DNA of 64,000 nucleotides from Macrocybe gigantea. Lineage: Eukaryota > Basidiomycota > Agaricomycetes > Agaricales > Callistosporiaceae. The stretch spans positions 124,001 through 188,000 of the forward strand of contig SJRY01000077.1 of NCBI GenBank assembly GCA_011319805.1, read 5' to 3'. Both the position numbers and the translations under genes were made by a program. This document shows, in pieces, positions 45,328 to 57,954 of the stretch; position 1 is the first letter of the stretch; each line of letters opens with the position of its first letter. The notes below the pieces were generated by a model. It had not been told where the DNA came from. It did no database searches and saw nothing but the letters and a program-made list of their open reading frames with translations.

Positions 45328-45408
45328 TTGGTTAGATATGTGTTGTAGTTGTGAGTGCAGAAGATGCGAGAACGAGTCTGAGAGACAACAAGGTGCGATT
45401 GAACTGTG

Positions 45409-45416
45409 CTTTTATA
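45409..45416 (-). promoter_or_regulatory. TATA box of repeat-peptide gene A
   Basis: TATAAAAG on the minus strand, 82 bases before the ATG. The same element in the same context (CGTATAAAA) precedes all four genes of the family. Confidence 0.7.
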
Positions 45417-45699
45417 CGAGTCTGGCAGTGCAGAGCCCCCACGATGGAATATCCTTTGACAGCCGTGCCATACCGCAGCCGACCAACCCCACAGATAGAA
45501 GGCACAGGCTTGATGCCATCCTGTGGCGCCTTTCTCTCATCATCCATCCTCACTCCCGGTGTTTCGTATCTCCGTCAGAAACAACGCCGTAAGAAGGGTC
45601 CTCCATTGAAGCCGTCAAGTTCAAGTTCCTTGCATTGTTCGGATACTTGTTTCTGTAAGGAGGGTGATATTCAAACGACCCTTTGGTGTTCGTAGTTTG

Positions 45700-46640
45700 A
45701 AAACGAAGAGTAATGGATGGCTACTGCATAAGCCTCACATTCTGTGTAGACCCTTCCAAAGCGGTTATGCCCAAACGAAGACCGGTATTTGCATTGAGCT
45801 GAGACAGAGTAATCAATGACGATGGCGGTGATACTGAAACCCGTCCTTAGTCGCTTCGGTTACACCGCAAGCTAGTGTTTCCAGGAATCAGTCTTTCCAC
45901 ACCAGGATTGACCTACATTCCCTATGTCAAACAGCTCCAAAAGACCCTCTTGATTGAATAACTAAAGCGTGCAACCAGGGTATATTCGGTTCGCCGATGA
46001 TTTGCAACCTGTTCGCCGTTCTGCGAACGTTTTACGTTTCAGTCGAACATACGTAGAAGTCAGGTGGCGCGAACGTCTGATGGTAGCAGTGCAGATGAAT
46101 TCGGGAGACTATCCAGATCAATGTGTTGGCGGAATTCTAGCCAATCTTTGTATGAGAAAGCGCAGGCTGAGAGCGCATTGAGCTATATTTTCAGGCAGAT
46201 TCCCTGCAAGTTGAAGTTGCGTTGAAGTGTTGAAACGTTCAAGTCGTGTCACGAATCTCGTGGGACGTGACAAACGCGCTTTGGACCGAACCGCGGGCAC
46301 AGTTTATGACCCTTTTCAAGTATCCAGCCTTGTGCCAAAGGCTCTTCAAGACGCCTACGATAATTTTGTTTGGTCAGATCAGGCAGCAGAGCTTGGCAAC
46401 ACTCGCGAAGCCTTGACTAAGACTCCTAACAATCAATGATTCAGATATGTGGAGAATGTGAAGCCTTTACGTGCTCTCAAGTGGACCATTCATGCAAAAG
46501 ACAAAGACTGCGATTCACTACAAAACTTTAGGTACAGAAAGACTAGTACGAAGGCACATTGAGGATCAGGGCCTACAACAAATCTGTCATAAGGGGCAAG
46601 CCGAATCCCAGCGAGAAGATACTGACCACCTTTACGAAGC
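45700..46640 (+). other. Spacer between genes A and B with disrupted small frames
   Basis: Holds two plus-strand frames with counterparts in the other arm: 45969-46181 (MQPGYIRFADDLQPVRR...) and 46227-46439 (SSRVTNLVGRDKRALDRT...). Relative to the other arm it shows extra or missing bases (an 11-base insertion near 46215-46226; single missing Gs near 46332 and 46411), so the second frame is broken here. It may be a relic of a small gene oriented opposite to the repeat-peptide genes. Confidence 0.35.
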
Positions 46641-46653
46641 AGACCTTGCGAGT

Positions 46654-47152
46654 TCAGACGTACAGGAGCTCATCGGCGGCGACCCTCCACGGACCAATGC
46701 GCCACTTGGGAGGCTTGATGCTATCCACGTCCGCGAGAACCTCGTCGGCAGCAACACGCCAAGGGCCGATGCGCCACTTGGGCGGCTTGATCGCGTCGGT
46801 GTCGGACATGATCTCGTCCGCAGCGACCCTCCACGGTCCGATACGCCATTTCGGAGGTTTGACGCTATCTGCCTCGACGAGCTCGTCAGCAGCGACGCGC
46901 CACGGACCAATGCGCCATTTCGGCGGCTTGATCGCGTCGTCGTCCGCCATGATCTCGTCGGCTGCAACGCGCCACGGTCCGATGCGCCATTTCGGAGGCT
47001 TGACGGCGTCAACAGCGTCGGCGAGGACTTCGTCCGCAGCCACGCGCCAAGGACCAATACGCCACTTGGGAGGTTTGATAGCGTCGATCTGTTAACACGA
47101 CGGTGAGCGACGAGAAACAATGCAGAAGAGAGACACGACTGACAGAGGCCAT
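46654..47152 (-). CDS. Repeat-peptide precursor gene B (six KPPKWRIGPW units)
   Basis: ATG at 47150-47152 (MAS), a 55-nt intron (GTCAGT...AACAG), then the second exon to the stop at 46654, about 148 residues in all. Six units carry the invariant core KPPKWRIGPWRVAADE with spacers such as VLADAVD, IMADDD, LVEADS, IMSDTD and VLADVD; the end is ELLYV. Because the intron is not a multiple of three it must be removed, so the mature protein has only three residues before the first repeat. A secretion signal is absent. Codons of the core vary between units only at synonymous positions. It is the counterpart of gene C in the other arm. Confidence 0.82.
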
Positions 47153-47224
47153 TTCGTATAGAGATATGTGTGTTTGCTTGTGAGTAGAGAACGACTCTGA
47201 GGACCAAGGCAGTTGTTGCTGCTC

Positions 47225-47233
47225 TCTTTTTAT
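47225..47233 (-). promoter_or_regulatory. TATA box of repeat-peptide gene B
   Basis: TATAAAAAG on the minus strand, about 73 bases before the ATG, in the context ACGCGTATAAAAA shared with gene C. Confidence 0.7.
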
Positions 47234-47500
47234 ACGCGTCCACCCGCATTCCAACGTTCCAGAAATGGGCATAAACTGCGAAGCTCACAGCCGAACAAAG
47301 GAGGCAGGTGGAATGCACGCCCGCACTCCATCACGCCCTATTGTTCCTCTTCTTGCACCAAACAGACCCTCAGACCCTCGCTGAGCGTCAGCTCGGTTAC
47401 CCCTTCTCTCCAACGTTTGAAGCAAGGCAAGTCGATCGCCGCTAGTACTACGTTGGGAGGCGAGGAACGCCCTGTTAGGACGAAGAACAAAGAACACGCT

Positions 47501-47792
47501 AGTCGTCTCAATGGCATCCTAAACGGCGCTCTACCGAGCGCATCGATTTCGCAAGACGACGAACACATCACATCGCTGATCGGGATTCGGGACAACGGCT
47601 TGGACGCACCACGCCATTGCCAGCCACTTACCCAAGGCGGACACATCTCGCCTCGAGGGGCCCCCCTCCTCAGGCGATGAAAAGAGATGACAAAGCCGAT
47701 ACGTTACGTAGTACAAATTTCCACCCGAGTCTACACTACATTACACTACACACCTTCCCTGTCACGTACACAAAAAAAAAAAATCCCAACCC
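47501..47792. other. Intergenic region between gene B and the P450 gene
   Basis: Contains the region upstream of gene B and the 3' end of the P450 gene. An A run lies at 47771-47782. No coding exon was seen. Confidence 0.35.
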
Positions 47793-49788
47793 TCACGCAC
47801 CATAATCCTCCAAAAGCTCACGCACGCCCTCATACGTCTTGGCCGCCCTCGGCTCAAACACGACAGAAAACGGCATGGGATGCGCGTTGGCCGACTCTGT
47901 GAACGCGAGGTCGTCGATCGGCGGGGCGCGCGGGTCAGGCTTGACGGTGAACGCCCACTGGATGAGCGCCGCGTTGAGGAACACGGACGCGCTCGCCATG
48001 TGCTGCCCTGGGCACACTCTGCGTGTGGCGTGTCGGAGGTGAGAGACAAACAGTCGGTCAGCCAGTCGAGCGAACGGCAGGGAGAGCGATTTTAGCGCAC
48101 CTGCGACCGAAACCGAACGAGTAAGCCTTTAGGTCTTCCTTGATCTTTCCCTCCTTGGTGAGCCACCTCTGCGGATCGAAGCGTTCCGGGTCCGGGAAGA
48201 ACTGCGGGTCACGACCCACAGCCCACACGTTTCCAATGACAGCCGTCCCTTTAGGAATAACATAATTTTTCTACCAAAAGAAAAAAGAACGTTCGAACCC
48301 GAACCGAATCACGAAAAAAAAAAAAAAAAAAAGATCATGCGCACCCAAACGATATCCTTGCTCGCCTTGTGCGCGAACCCACCGGCGCTGACAGGACGCC
48401 ACCTGAAGCTCTCGAGGACAAACGCCTGAAGCTGCGGCAAGTTTTCCTGGTCCGACAACGTCGGCGCACGGGTCCTCCCAACGACGGCATCGAGCTCTCG
48501 CTGCACCTTTGCCTGCGCCTCGGGGTGGCGCGCCGCGGCGAGGACGGTGACGCTGATCGCCGACGCGGTGGTGTCGGATCCGGCGCCGAACATGGACCCG
48601 GCGAGGTACGCCGTCTCATTGTCGGACAGGCCGAGCTCGCGCTGTCTGTCGAGCAAGTACTTGCCGAAACAGTCTGGCGTCGCGTCGCCGCGCTCGAGCT
48701 TGCCCTTGAGCTCCATGAGCTGCGTCTTGAACAGGTCGAGCTCTTCGCGGTGTCCGTCTTGCAGCTCTTTGAGGTATCCGGGGATGTAGCTGATATATAA
48801 AAAAAAAGAACATGAAGAACGGGCGCGTGATGAGCCGTTAGTGGTGAGGTTGTGCAGTGGCGAACGCGCACCGGAGGATGGGCCAGGCGTCGACTTTCCA
48901 CAGCCCAGGGCGGAGGTTGTTTCCGAGACGAGTGAGGCAGCGGTTGACGGCTTTGATCTCTGGGTCATCGTAATCTTTGGAAATCTTTCCATACGCAAGG
49001 GCCATGACGACTCTTGCAGCGTATCTTTCAGAAGGAAAAGAAAAATGCTCACGTGAGCTGAGACGACAGCAGAGTGACGTCCTTCCTACCGTTTGGCATG
49101 CTCCTGGTGTCCCTCTGGCCGATCGAGAATGTCATAAACGTGCTGTCTCGCGAAAAGGCTCATGGTAGGGGCGTAAGTCGTGATGATTTTAGGCTGCAGA
49201 TGCGCGTGCAGTGCCCTTGTCACCACGTCCAGAAACGTCATGTTATGCAAAACAGGCAACGAAACACGGGCCGCTCACCTGCGCATGCGCTTGAATCGGT
49301 CGCCGGCGGGGGTGAGGAGGACGCGCATGCCGCCCGAGAGTGTCTCGCCCGCAGCGATGCTCTTCGGTCTGTCGACGGTGTACGCGCCCTCACGCTCCAT
49401 GATGTCGATAGCGGCCTGGAGACGGCCGATGATGATGATGGTCTGGAACCCTGACGGAGCGAAACATCGGGCCGTACTCCTTTGTCCACTCTTCAAATTG
49501 CGATACGCGCTGCGCGTGTGTGAAGACGTTTGGATGGTGGTGGTGGGGACAGATTAAGCGAAAGTCGTCAGTCTCGCGAGTGTCGTTAGACTAGGGGAGA
49601 TCGTAGACGTACAATTTTGTGGGGATGGTGTTGCCGAATATCCAGCTGTCCCTTGGCGGGCCGGGCGGGAGCGAAACGTTCGAAGGCGTCTTGCCCGTCA
49701 GATGTCTGTGCAGCACCGCCAGCAGAGTCCCGCACAGCACCAAGACGGCGACGGCCTGCGGCTGCGACAGCGTTTCCAACAGCGACAT
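47793..49788 (-). CDS. Cytochrome P450 monooxygenase
   Basis: N-terminal membrane anchor in MSLLETLSQPQAVAVLVLCG and the hinge SLPPGPPRDSW. Then come AIDIMEREGAYTVDRP, the oxygen-binding helix AGSMFGAGSDTTAS, the ExxR motif as ESFRWRP, and the haem loop YSFGFGRR joined to VCPGQHMAS across an intron, with the thiolate Cys in VCPG. The end is at 47793 (LLEDYGA). It belongs to the large group of fungal microsomal P450s that hydroxylate small molecules with NADPH:P450 reductase; substrate unknown. Near the N-terminus two bases are apparently missing, one in the AAA at 49462-49464 and one in the CCC at 49449-49451; restoring the reading gives the usual pattern, EYGPMF then SLRQG then TIIIIGR. The gene lies inside the inverted duplication, next to gene B. 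Confidence 0.85.
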
Positions 49789-51457
49789 GACGGAAAATTC
49801 CCAATGCCCGCAGCGTGCAACGGTCGAATGCTCTAATAGTCCGGGACTGAGTGTATGTTCTTGGTGACGAGAGGAGATGCGCCCGCGAGGTGCGATGCAA
49901 GATAAGAAGAAAGGGGGGGGAGTTGGGGTAGGGTGGGGGAGAGCGTGCGTGCGTGCGTGGGGAGCAGCGGGGAAGCCGGAGAGGATCTTGAAAGGGCTTA
50001 TATTCAGGTGGCAGGCGCGGAGGGACCGGTCACTTGGGATCGCGCCAAGATCCGGACGGGCGGGGAAAAGACGAGCCTTGAGTGAAAAAGCAAAAAGTGG
50101 AGAGAAGAGCGATCTTCACGATAGATCCGGTCCCGGTCACGGGGCTGAGCGAGGAGAGTGTGTGTCGGTGTGAGCAATGCGGTTTCTATTGAAAAAAAAA
50201 ATTAGAAAACAGAGAACGGATGATGGCGACATGACAAGCAGAAGAGCCGCCTCTGCGTACACTTTTCGTTTCTCCATCAACCCCAAGGAGCTTTCCGATC
50301 CCGTCGATCCCTCCAAGTGCTCCCATGATCCCGAGACCGAAACCGAAACCGAAACCGAAACCGTGGTATAGGATGCACCCAGCATCACTTCCAGACTGAC
50401 GAGGAGGACCATGCGCACGAGCGCCTTTTCCGCCCGTCCAAAACGCTAGTTCTTGCATAATCAACGACCCCTTGGTCCCTGCAAACCGAAGCCGACCCTT
50501 GGACCCTAAACGGGGCAAGCTGACTGCCTCTTGCTTATCGTGCGAAACCCGTCCTCGCCCATCGGACGCGCATGACGTCGGCCCTCTCTCTCTCTCTCTC
50601 GATGTCACTGCGATAAGCCTGTACTAGCCTCTGGGATTACGATTACTGCCTTGCCCGTCCCTCCTCTCCGAATCCGCGTTTATTGTAAATTTTTTTCCTC
50701 TCTTCTTTCTTCTTTTTGAGTCACTCCGTTTAATCTGCGGGATCCCTTCTTTTCTTTTTTTTTTTTTTTTTTTTTTTGATTCCGAGAAGAATGCGGTTCC
50801 GTCGTCCACGTGAACCAGGAATCGACCCTGAGATAGAGTTTGAACGGCTTCAAAAAGATCGACCAAGGGCTTCGACATGCACAACGATCACCGCATCACC
50901 GCATCACCGACTCTGCAAACAACCTGCGAATACTAGATAGCCACCCCCCGCCGGACCCGCATCGCTCTTTAGATCACCCCCTTCTGAGCATCTGCAAGAG
51001 CGCACTCGTACCGTGTACCTGACCTGTGTAGAACCAGCCAACCTCGACCTCGCCTCGCTCTCGCTCTCGAACGCAACCGCCTCACTCCTGGCCAGTAACC
51101 ATTTCGACCCCGCTCTCCACGCATGCAACGTCCATACCATACATACATACCGATATACCGACAAGCGCCCCGCCGGCCCATAGCGATACCAATCAGACAC
51201 TTACAAGTGCATCCCCCGAGACCATTATAGACCAGATCTATCCCCATCCGTCCAGCGACGCACACCCACGGGCCGGTGACCGTTCACATTTCACACATGT
51301 ACCCAGACCGTTCCAAGGGAAACGCATCGATACACGTCGAATCCTACTTATAATCTACATCGATCTGCACCCGCGTCACCAACATTACAGCATTGTAAAT
51401 CAGAAAGAAAAAAAAGAGTTGTAATAAAAAAACGATATCCAAGGATGTCACATGCAT
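49789..51457. other. Intergenic region with simple repeats
   Basis: About 1.7 kb between the P450 start and the 3' end of the acetyl-CoA hydrolase gene. Simple repeats: (ACCGAA)n at about 50336-50363, a TC run at about 50583-50600 and a T run at about 50754-50777. No coding exon was recognised. Confidence 0.5.
50336..50363. repeat. (ACCGAA)n hexanucleotide repeat
   Basis: Four to five copies of ACCGAA in tandem, upstream of the P450 gene. Confidence 0.75.
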
Positions 51458-53885
<2,428 letters not shown>

Positions 53886-54317
53886 GGTTGGTTGCTTTTC
53901 GGGAGGAGCAGGTAGGGGGATGTTAGGAGGGGATTGTTGGGGTAACCATACAGACGTCAGCCGGGGTGTAATATAAAACAAAAAAAACACACAGAAATTG
54001 GGGTCAATGCCGGCCGTGCTTGCCTTTTGCCTTTAAAGATCAAGCGGAGCATCCGATACCTTTGCTAGTGATGACGTAAGCGCTCCAGACCCTATCGCCT
54101 TGGACGAGTTAACTGCTTGTTACGTCCTTGGTCGTGTAAAAAGAGCTCTGACAAGCCGGGAGGTAGATTGATCAAGTCGTCCGCGTCAGCAATCCAGCTA
54201 TGGATTTTCCAATCGTCGCTCATCTCAGACGATTTTCAAAGCTACTTTGGATATATCAACTACATGACGATGCAGGGCATTCATCGGTCTATCATCCGCG
54301 ACGCGAGCGCACTTTTA
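53886..54317. other. Intergenic region
   Basis: About 430 bases holding the promoter of the acetyl-CoA hydrolase gene and the 3' end of the dienelactone hydrolase gene. No coding exon was seen. Confidence 0.4.
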
Positions 54318-55550
54318 TCACAGGTAGCTCGAGACCACAGTCTTTTCGGTCAAGCTAAACTCGTCGAACCAATTCAAAATACCTCTCGCCGATTCTTCCT
54401 TTGCCCAACCTACGTGAATTCGTGAATCTGTGCTCCTGCCATGCTGCAAGCCACTCACGCTCGATCTGCACTGCCGGATCGCCGCGCACGGCGAACCCGT
54501 GAGCGACGCCCGAAAAGACCTGGATGTGATATTTGGCTTTGGCTTCTATCAACAGATCTTCTGCGCGTCGGCGCTTCTCAAGCGGGAACGTGTGATCGAT
54601 TTCTGGCATTCCGCCGTCAGACAAGAGACGCTGCAAAGGACCGAACGCCACCGAGGACGCACCGGCGCAGACATCATCACGGGCCCTTTGGGTCGTTGAC
54701 AAAGTGAAAAGCTGCGGTCAGTTTTTCGTCAGGCGGTGCGATGAAAGTGGTGGCGTACGCTTGACTCTGGTGATCTGGTCCTCGCTCAGGAACGCCGGAT
54801 GCGCAAAGGCGGCTTTCAGACGCGCGTCAGATACGCCAAACAGACGACGATCACGGACGTTCGCGCTCTCGCGAACGCGGCTCACCAGCTACGACTTTCT
54901 CCGTCGTGGCCATGTCAAGCGCGAACGGACCGCCAAAGCAGTACCCTACAAGTTTACAATCATAAAAACATCAAGAGCTCAAAAAAAAAAAATCGATTTG
55001 GTTCTGGAATGGCTGACCTACGGCGCAGTACTTTGCGTTGGGTCCGTACTGCCTGAACACGGCGTCGAGCCAGCGCGGCACCGCTGCGACGGCAGTCTTT
55101 TTCGCCTTGTCCATCCATGCTTGGCGGTCGAACCCTGCCTCCGTGTGAACGTGCACCGGATCGCCGAAAAAGTAGTCGACGCCCAACACGACGTATCCTT
55201 TTTTTGTTGTATGTCTCAATATTTCCAGAGACTAGAAGAAGGAGGAAAAAAAAAAAAACGGACGACGCGGAGGAATGGGAATATTCACCGTGCTCGGCAA
55301 AGTAGTCCTGGAGCAGCTGGTTGTTCAGGAAGAAAGGGCCCCACACGTCGGCGAAGAACAAGAGCACTCTTCTCTGCGCGCTTCCTTCCTTGCGCGGCGA
55401 CGACGACGGAGGTGGTTCAGAGACGTACGTCGGCACGCCGGCGATCGTCACGGATCTGCCGACCGGCGTGCCGCTGTGCTTGACGCCCGTGAAGCAGTGC
55501 TCGCCTGGCGGGCCTGCGAGGACGGCTGCGGAGCGTGTTGTGCTGGTCAT
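54318..55550 (-). CDS. Dienelactone hydrolase family protein
   Basis: ATG at 55548-55550 (MTSTTRSAAVLAGPPGEHCF). Later exons give VLLFFADVWGPFFLNNQLLQ, YVVLGVDYFFGDPVHVHTE, and the nucleophile motif GYCFGGPFALD with the catalytic Cys in G-x-C-x-G. The Asp/His part follows: EIDHTFPLEKRRRAEDLL and FSGVAHGFAVRGDP with the catalytic His in HGF. The end is NWFDEFSLTEKTVVSSYL at 54318. Family members are alpha/beta hydrolases that open cyclic esters such as dienelactone; many fungal ones have unknown substrates. Together with the adjacent P450 it could modify a small molecule, but this is not shown by the sequence. Confidence 0.88.
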
Positions 55551-57109
55551 CGTGGGCTTGAGTGCGTGATTGAACGAGGTCAGTGCTTGTGAAGAGGAAG
55601 GAGACTACGGCTCGGCGAGCGCGTGCAAGGCCTTTATTTATTCATCTGTTCATCTGATTCGTGCGAAGCCTGACTGGGAAGGCTCAAGACTGACGTGGGG
55701 ATGCGTGCTTAATCAGAGGAAGCAAGGAAGCGCAGAGCTGCCAGTGTGAGAGCCCCACCGGACGATGGATGTTGCGTGCGTTCTGCGGCAGTGCCGGTTC
55801 GTGTAACGTTAAAATAACACATGTCCCCGAGTGCAGCAGTGCCGGCCGGGTACGTGCATGGCGTTCGATGGATGCGATGTCAGTTTGACTTTCGTTTTTG
55901 CATTTTCATAATTTTGTACGTGCCAGGAAGGGAGGCTCTGGGAGGCAGGTCGAGAGGCGTTGGCTGGGAGCCTAGCCTTGTAGGACTTTCGCATCAACGC
56001 GGAGAGCCGTGGGCGTTCTTCCAGGCGGTGAGCGGCGGCGGCTGGCTTCGGAACGCGTCTCGCTTTGGAGTTCTTGTGCAGCGTGTGGTTTTGATTGCCG
56101 ATTCGAGTTGCCCTGCTTGTTCCGTTTCTGCTACGAGAATGAATGGGTTGCATCATCATGCGCTGGACAGTGCGAAGCTCGTGTCGTGTCGTTTAGTAAC
56201 TTACTTGCAAGAATGGATGTGTTATTTGTACGGAACGCACTGCTCCCCCCCGCTCTATGGCCGAAGGATGTAGCCAAGGCACCGCATTCCCGTCGCTTTA
56301 CCCGGCTATGACATTGATATCTTGCTATTGTCGTAGGACAAAGGGTGGAAACTTGAAAGCACCACTTGCAAAGTCGGACCGCACTCTCGCCAAGCATTCT
56401 CTATCGCTCACAACATCTGTAACCTGAATGCATAATGTACTGTACAAGTCCCAAATCGTCTACGGTTTCCGACTCGCAAAAAAAATAGCCTCCGTTTACT
56501 GCACAAGGATGTGCTTTGCAACCGGAACTTGACCTTTCCTTACGCTCATGGAGGCTGTTCGCCATCCGTGTCTACGCTTTCTTCTTCAAGAATCAAGACG
56601 GCGTTGTCACGACGTCTGCGAAAACTTTTTTAGCCGCTATGTCGCTTCTTCCGTCATTCGCCAGACTAGCCAAGGTTAGGACAGAATCAGTGTTCGAAGC
56701 GGTAGACAAATGAAAAAGTGTGCTCATCCTCCTATCTTCGGTCATAATGGACCTGCATGGAATAACTGGGCCTAGTCGTCGAATAACAACCCAAGCCAGA
56801 AGCGGTGTGCTGTTATGACAAGGCCGGCAGGGAGATGGTGTTTCCTTTCCGGCTTCATTCCATGGGTTGTATCTTGTAGAGGTTCCTCCGGTCGCGCTGC
56901 AAGGGACGACTGGAAAGTCTTCGACATCACAAACAGGGTTGATTGAGGGCTTTTGTCATCAGAAATGGGTAGAAGATTGGACGCTGAGGTCTCGCACCAA
57001 CCTCGAAGGATCCATGCCGCCCAGTGAGGACAGGAATTCTGACAAGGATACGTGCACTCTCCAACCCGAAAAGGTGGTGTACTATCGCTTATGCAGAGGA
57101 TAGGTCTTG
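55551..57109. other. Intergenic region left of the right duplication arm
   Basis: About 1.6 kb without a recognisable gene. One plus-strand frame (56516-56713) gives a short unrecognised peptide. The long minus-strand frame that enters this region from 57392 has no domain and overlaps the promoter of gene C; it is not accepted as a gene. Confidence 0.4.
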
Positions 57110-57371
57110 TTCTAGAAGCGGGTCCTACGACGGCTACCCTTGTGGAATGCAGTGCGCCAAAGGAGAGGGGGTAACGGCTCCTCCTCGCCTCCGACGCATG
57201 AACGGGCGACCGAACAAACATTGAGGGTTTGATGTTCACTACTGTCGCTGACAAGACGAGGAGCAATGGGTCGCGATGGAGCGTGGGCGCGCATTCCACC
57301 TGCCTCACTTTGCTCGGCTGTGAATTCTCGCAGTTTATGCCTATTTCTGGAAGATGCAACGGGTGGACGCG

Positions 57372-57379
57372 TATAAAAG
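57372..57379 (+). promoter_or_regulatory. TATA box of repeat-peptide gene C
   Basis: TATAAAAG in the context GACGCGTATAAAAG, 81 bases before the ATG at 57453; same spacing as in the other family members. Confidence 0.75.
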
Positions 57380-57452
57380 AGAGCAGCGACAACTGCCTTG
57401 GTCCTCAGTGTCGTTCTCTACTCACAAGCAAACACACATATCTCTATACGAA

Positions 57453-57954
57453 ATGGCCTCTGTCAGTCGTGCCTCTCTTCTTGGTCATTTGTCGTTGCTC
57501 ACCGTCATGTCAACAGATCGACGCTGTTAAGCCGCCCAAGTGGCGCATTGGCCCGTGGCGCGTGGCTGCTGACGAGCTCGTCGAGGCAGACAGTGTCGAC
57601 GCCATCAAGCCTCCCAAGTGGCGCATCGGACCGTGGCGCGTCGCAGCCGACGACATCATGGCGAACGATGATGCGATCAAGCCCCCGAAGTGGCGCATTG
57701 GGCCGTGGCGCGTCGCTGCTGACGAGCTCGTCGAGGCAGACAGTGTCAAGCCTCCGAAATGGCGCATCGGGCCGTGGAGGGTCGCTGCTGACGAGATAAT
57801 GGCTGACACCGACGCCATCAAGCCGCCCAAGTGGCGCATCGGTCCCTGGCGTGTTGCTGCAGACGAGGTCCTTGCGGACGCGGATAGCATCAAGCCTCCC
57901 AAGTGGCGCATTGGTCCGTGGAGGGTCGCCGCCGATGAGCTCCTGTACGTCTGA
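57453..57954 (+). CDS. Repeat-peptide precursor gene C (six KPPKWRIGPW units)
   Basis: Exon 1 is only ATG GCC TCT (57453-57461). A 55-nt intron (57462-57516, GTCAGT...CAACAG with a GCTCAC branch-like site) precedes exon 2 (57517-57954). The protein has about 148 residues: MAS, then six units with an invariant core (K-P-P-K-W-R-I-G-P-W-R-V-A-A-D) and acidic spacers such as LVEADSV, IMANDD, IMADTD and VLADAD; it ends ELLYV. The core is strongly cationic at its front half, the spacer strongly acidic. No signal peptide, no transmembrane helix and no Cys. The frame is intact throughout. Alternatives to a peptide precursor are a short solenoid or a scaffold protein with 24-residue repeats. Confidence 0.85.

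Larger units (their letters stand above)
44831..47500 (-). repeat. Inverted segmental duplication, left arm
   Basis: Reverse complement of 57110-59712 with high but incomplete identity. The matching blocks include the two repeat-peptide genes, their promoters and the sequence between them. Examples: plus-strand 46498-46620 matches the complement of 57985-58110, and 45661-45760 matches the complement of 58790-58890. Small indels of 1-12 bases and one of about 75 bases (near 45750-45830) separate the arms. Borders are approximate because similarity fades gradually. Confidence 0.8.

Noticed and set aside
46471..47106. Long antisense frames opposite the repeat-peptide genes, also repetitive (AATRHGPMRHFGGL-type)
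   Set aside because: They mirror the repeats mechanically. Base differences between units are synonymous in the sense frame, and the promoter and intron fit the sense strand.
56772..57392. 206-codon minus-strand frame
   Set aside because: No domain, overlaps the promoter of gene C and part of the duplicated arm; the corresponding frame in the other arm is not conserved as protein.
57453..57954. Kex2-processed secreted precursor (dikaritin-like RiPP)
   Set aside because: No signal peptide and no regular KR/RR sites between units; only the variant unit of A and D has RR.
57453..57954. Basidiomycete lipopeptide mating pheromone
   Set aside because: No C-terminal CAAX motif and no Cys; units are tandem and larger.
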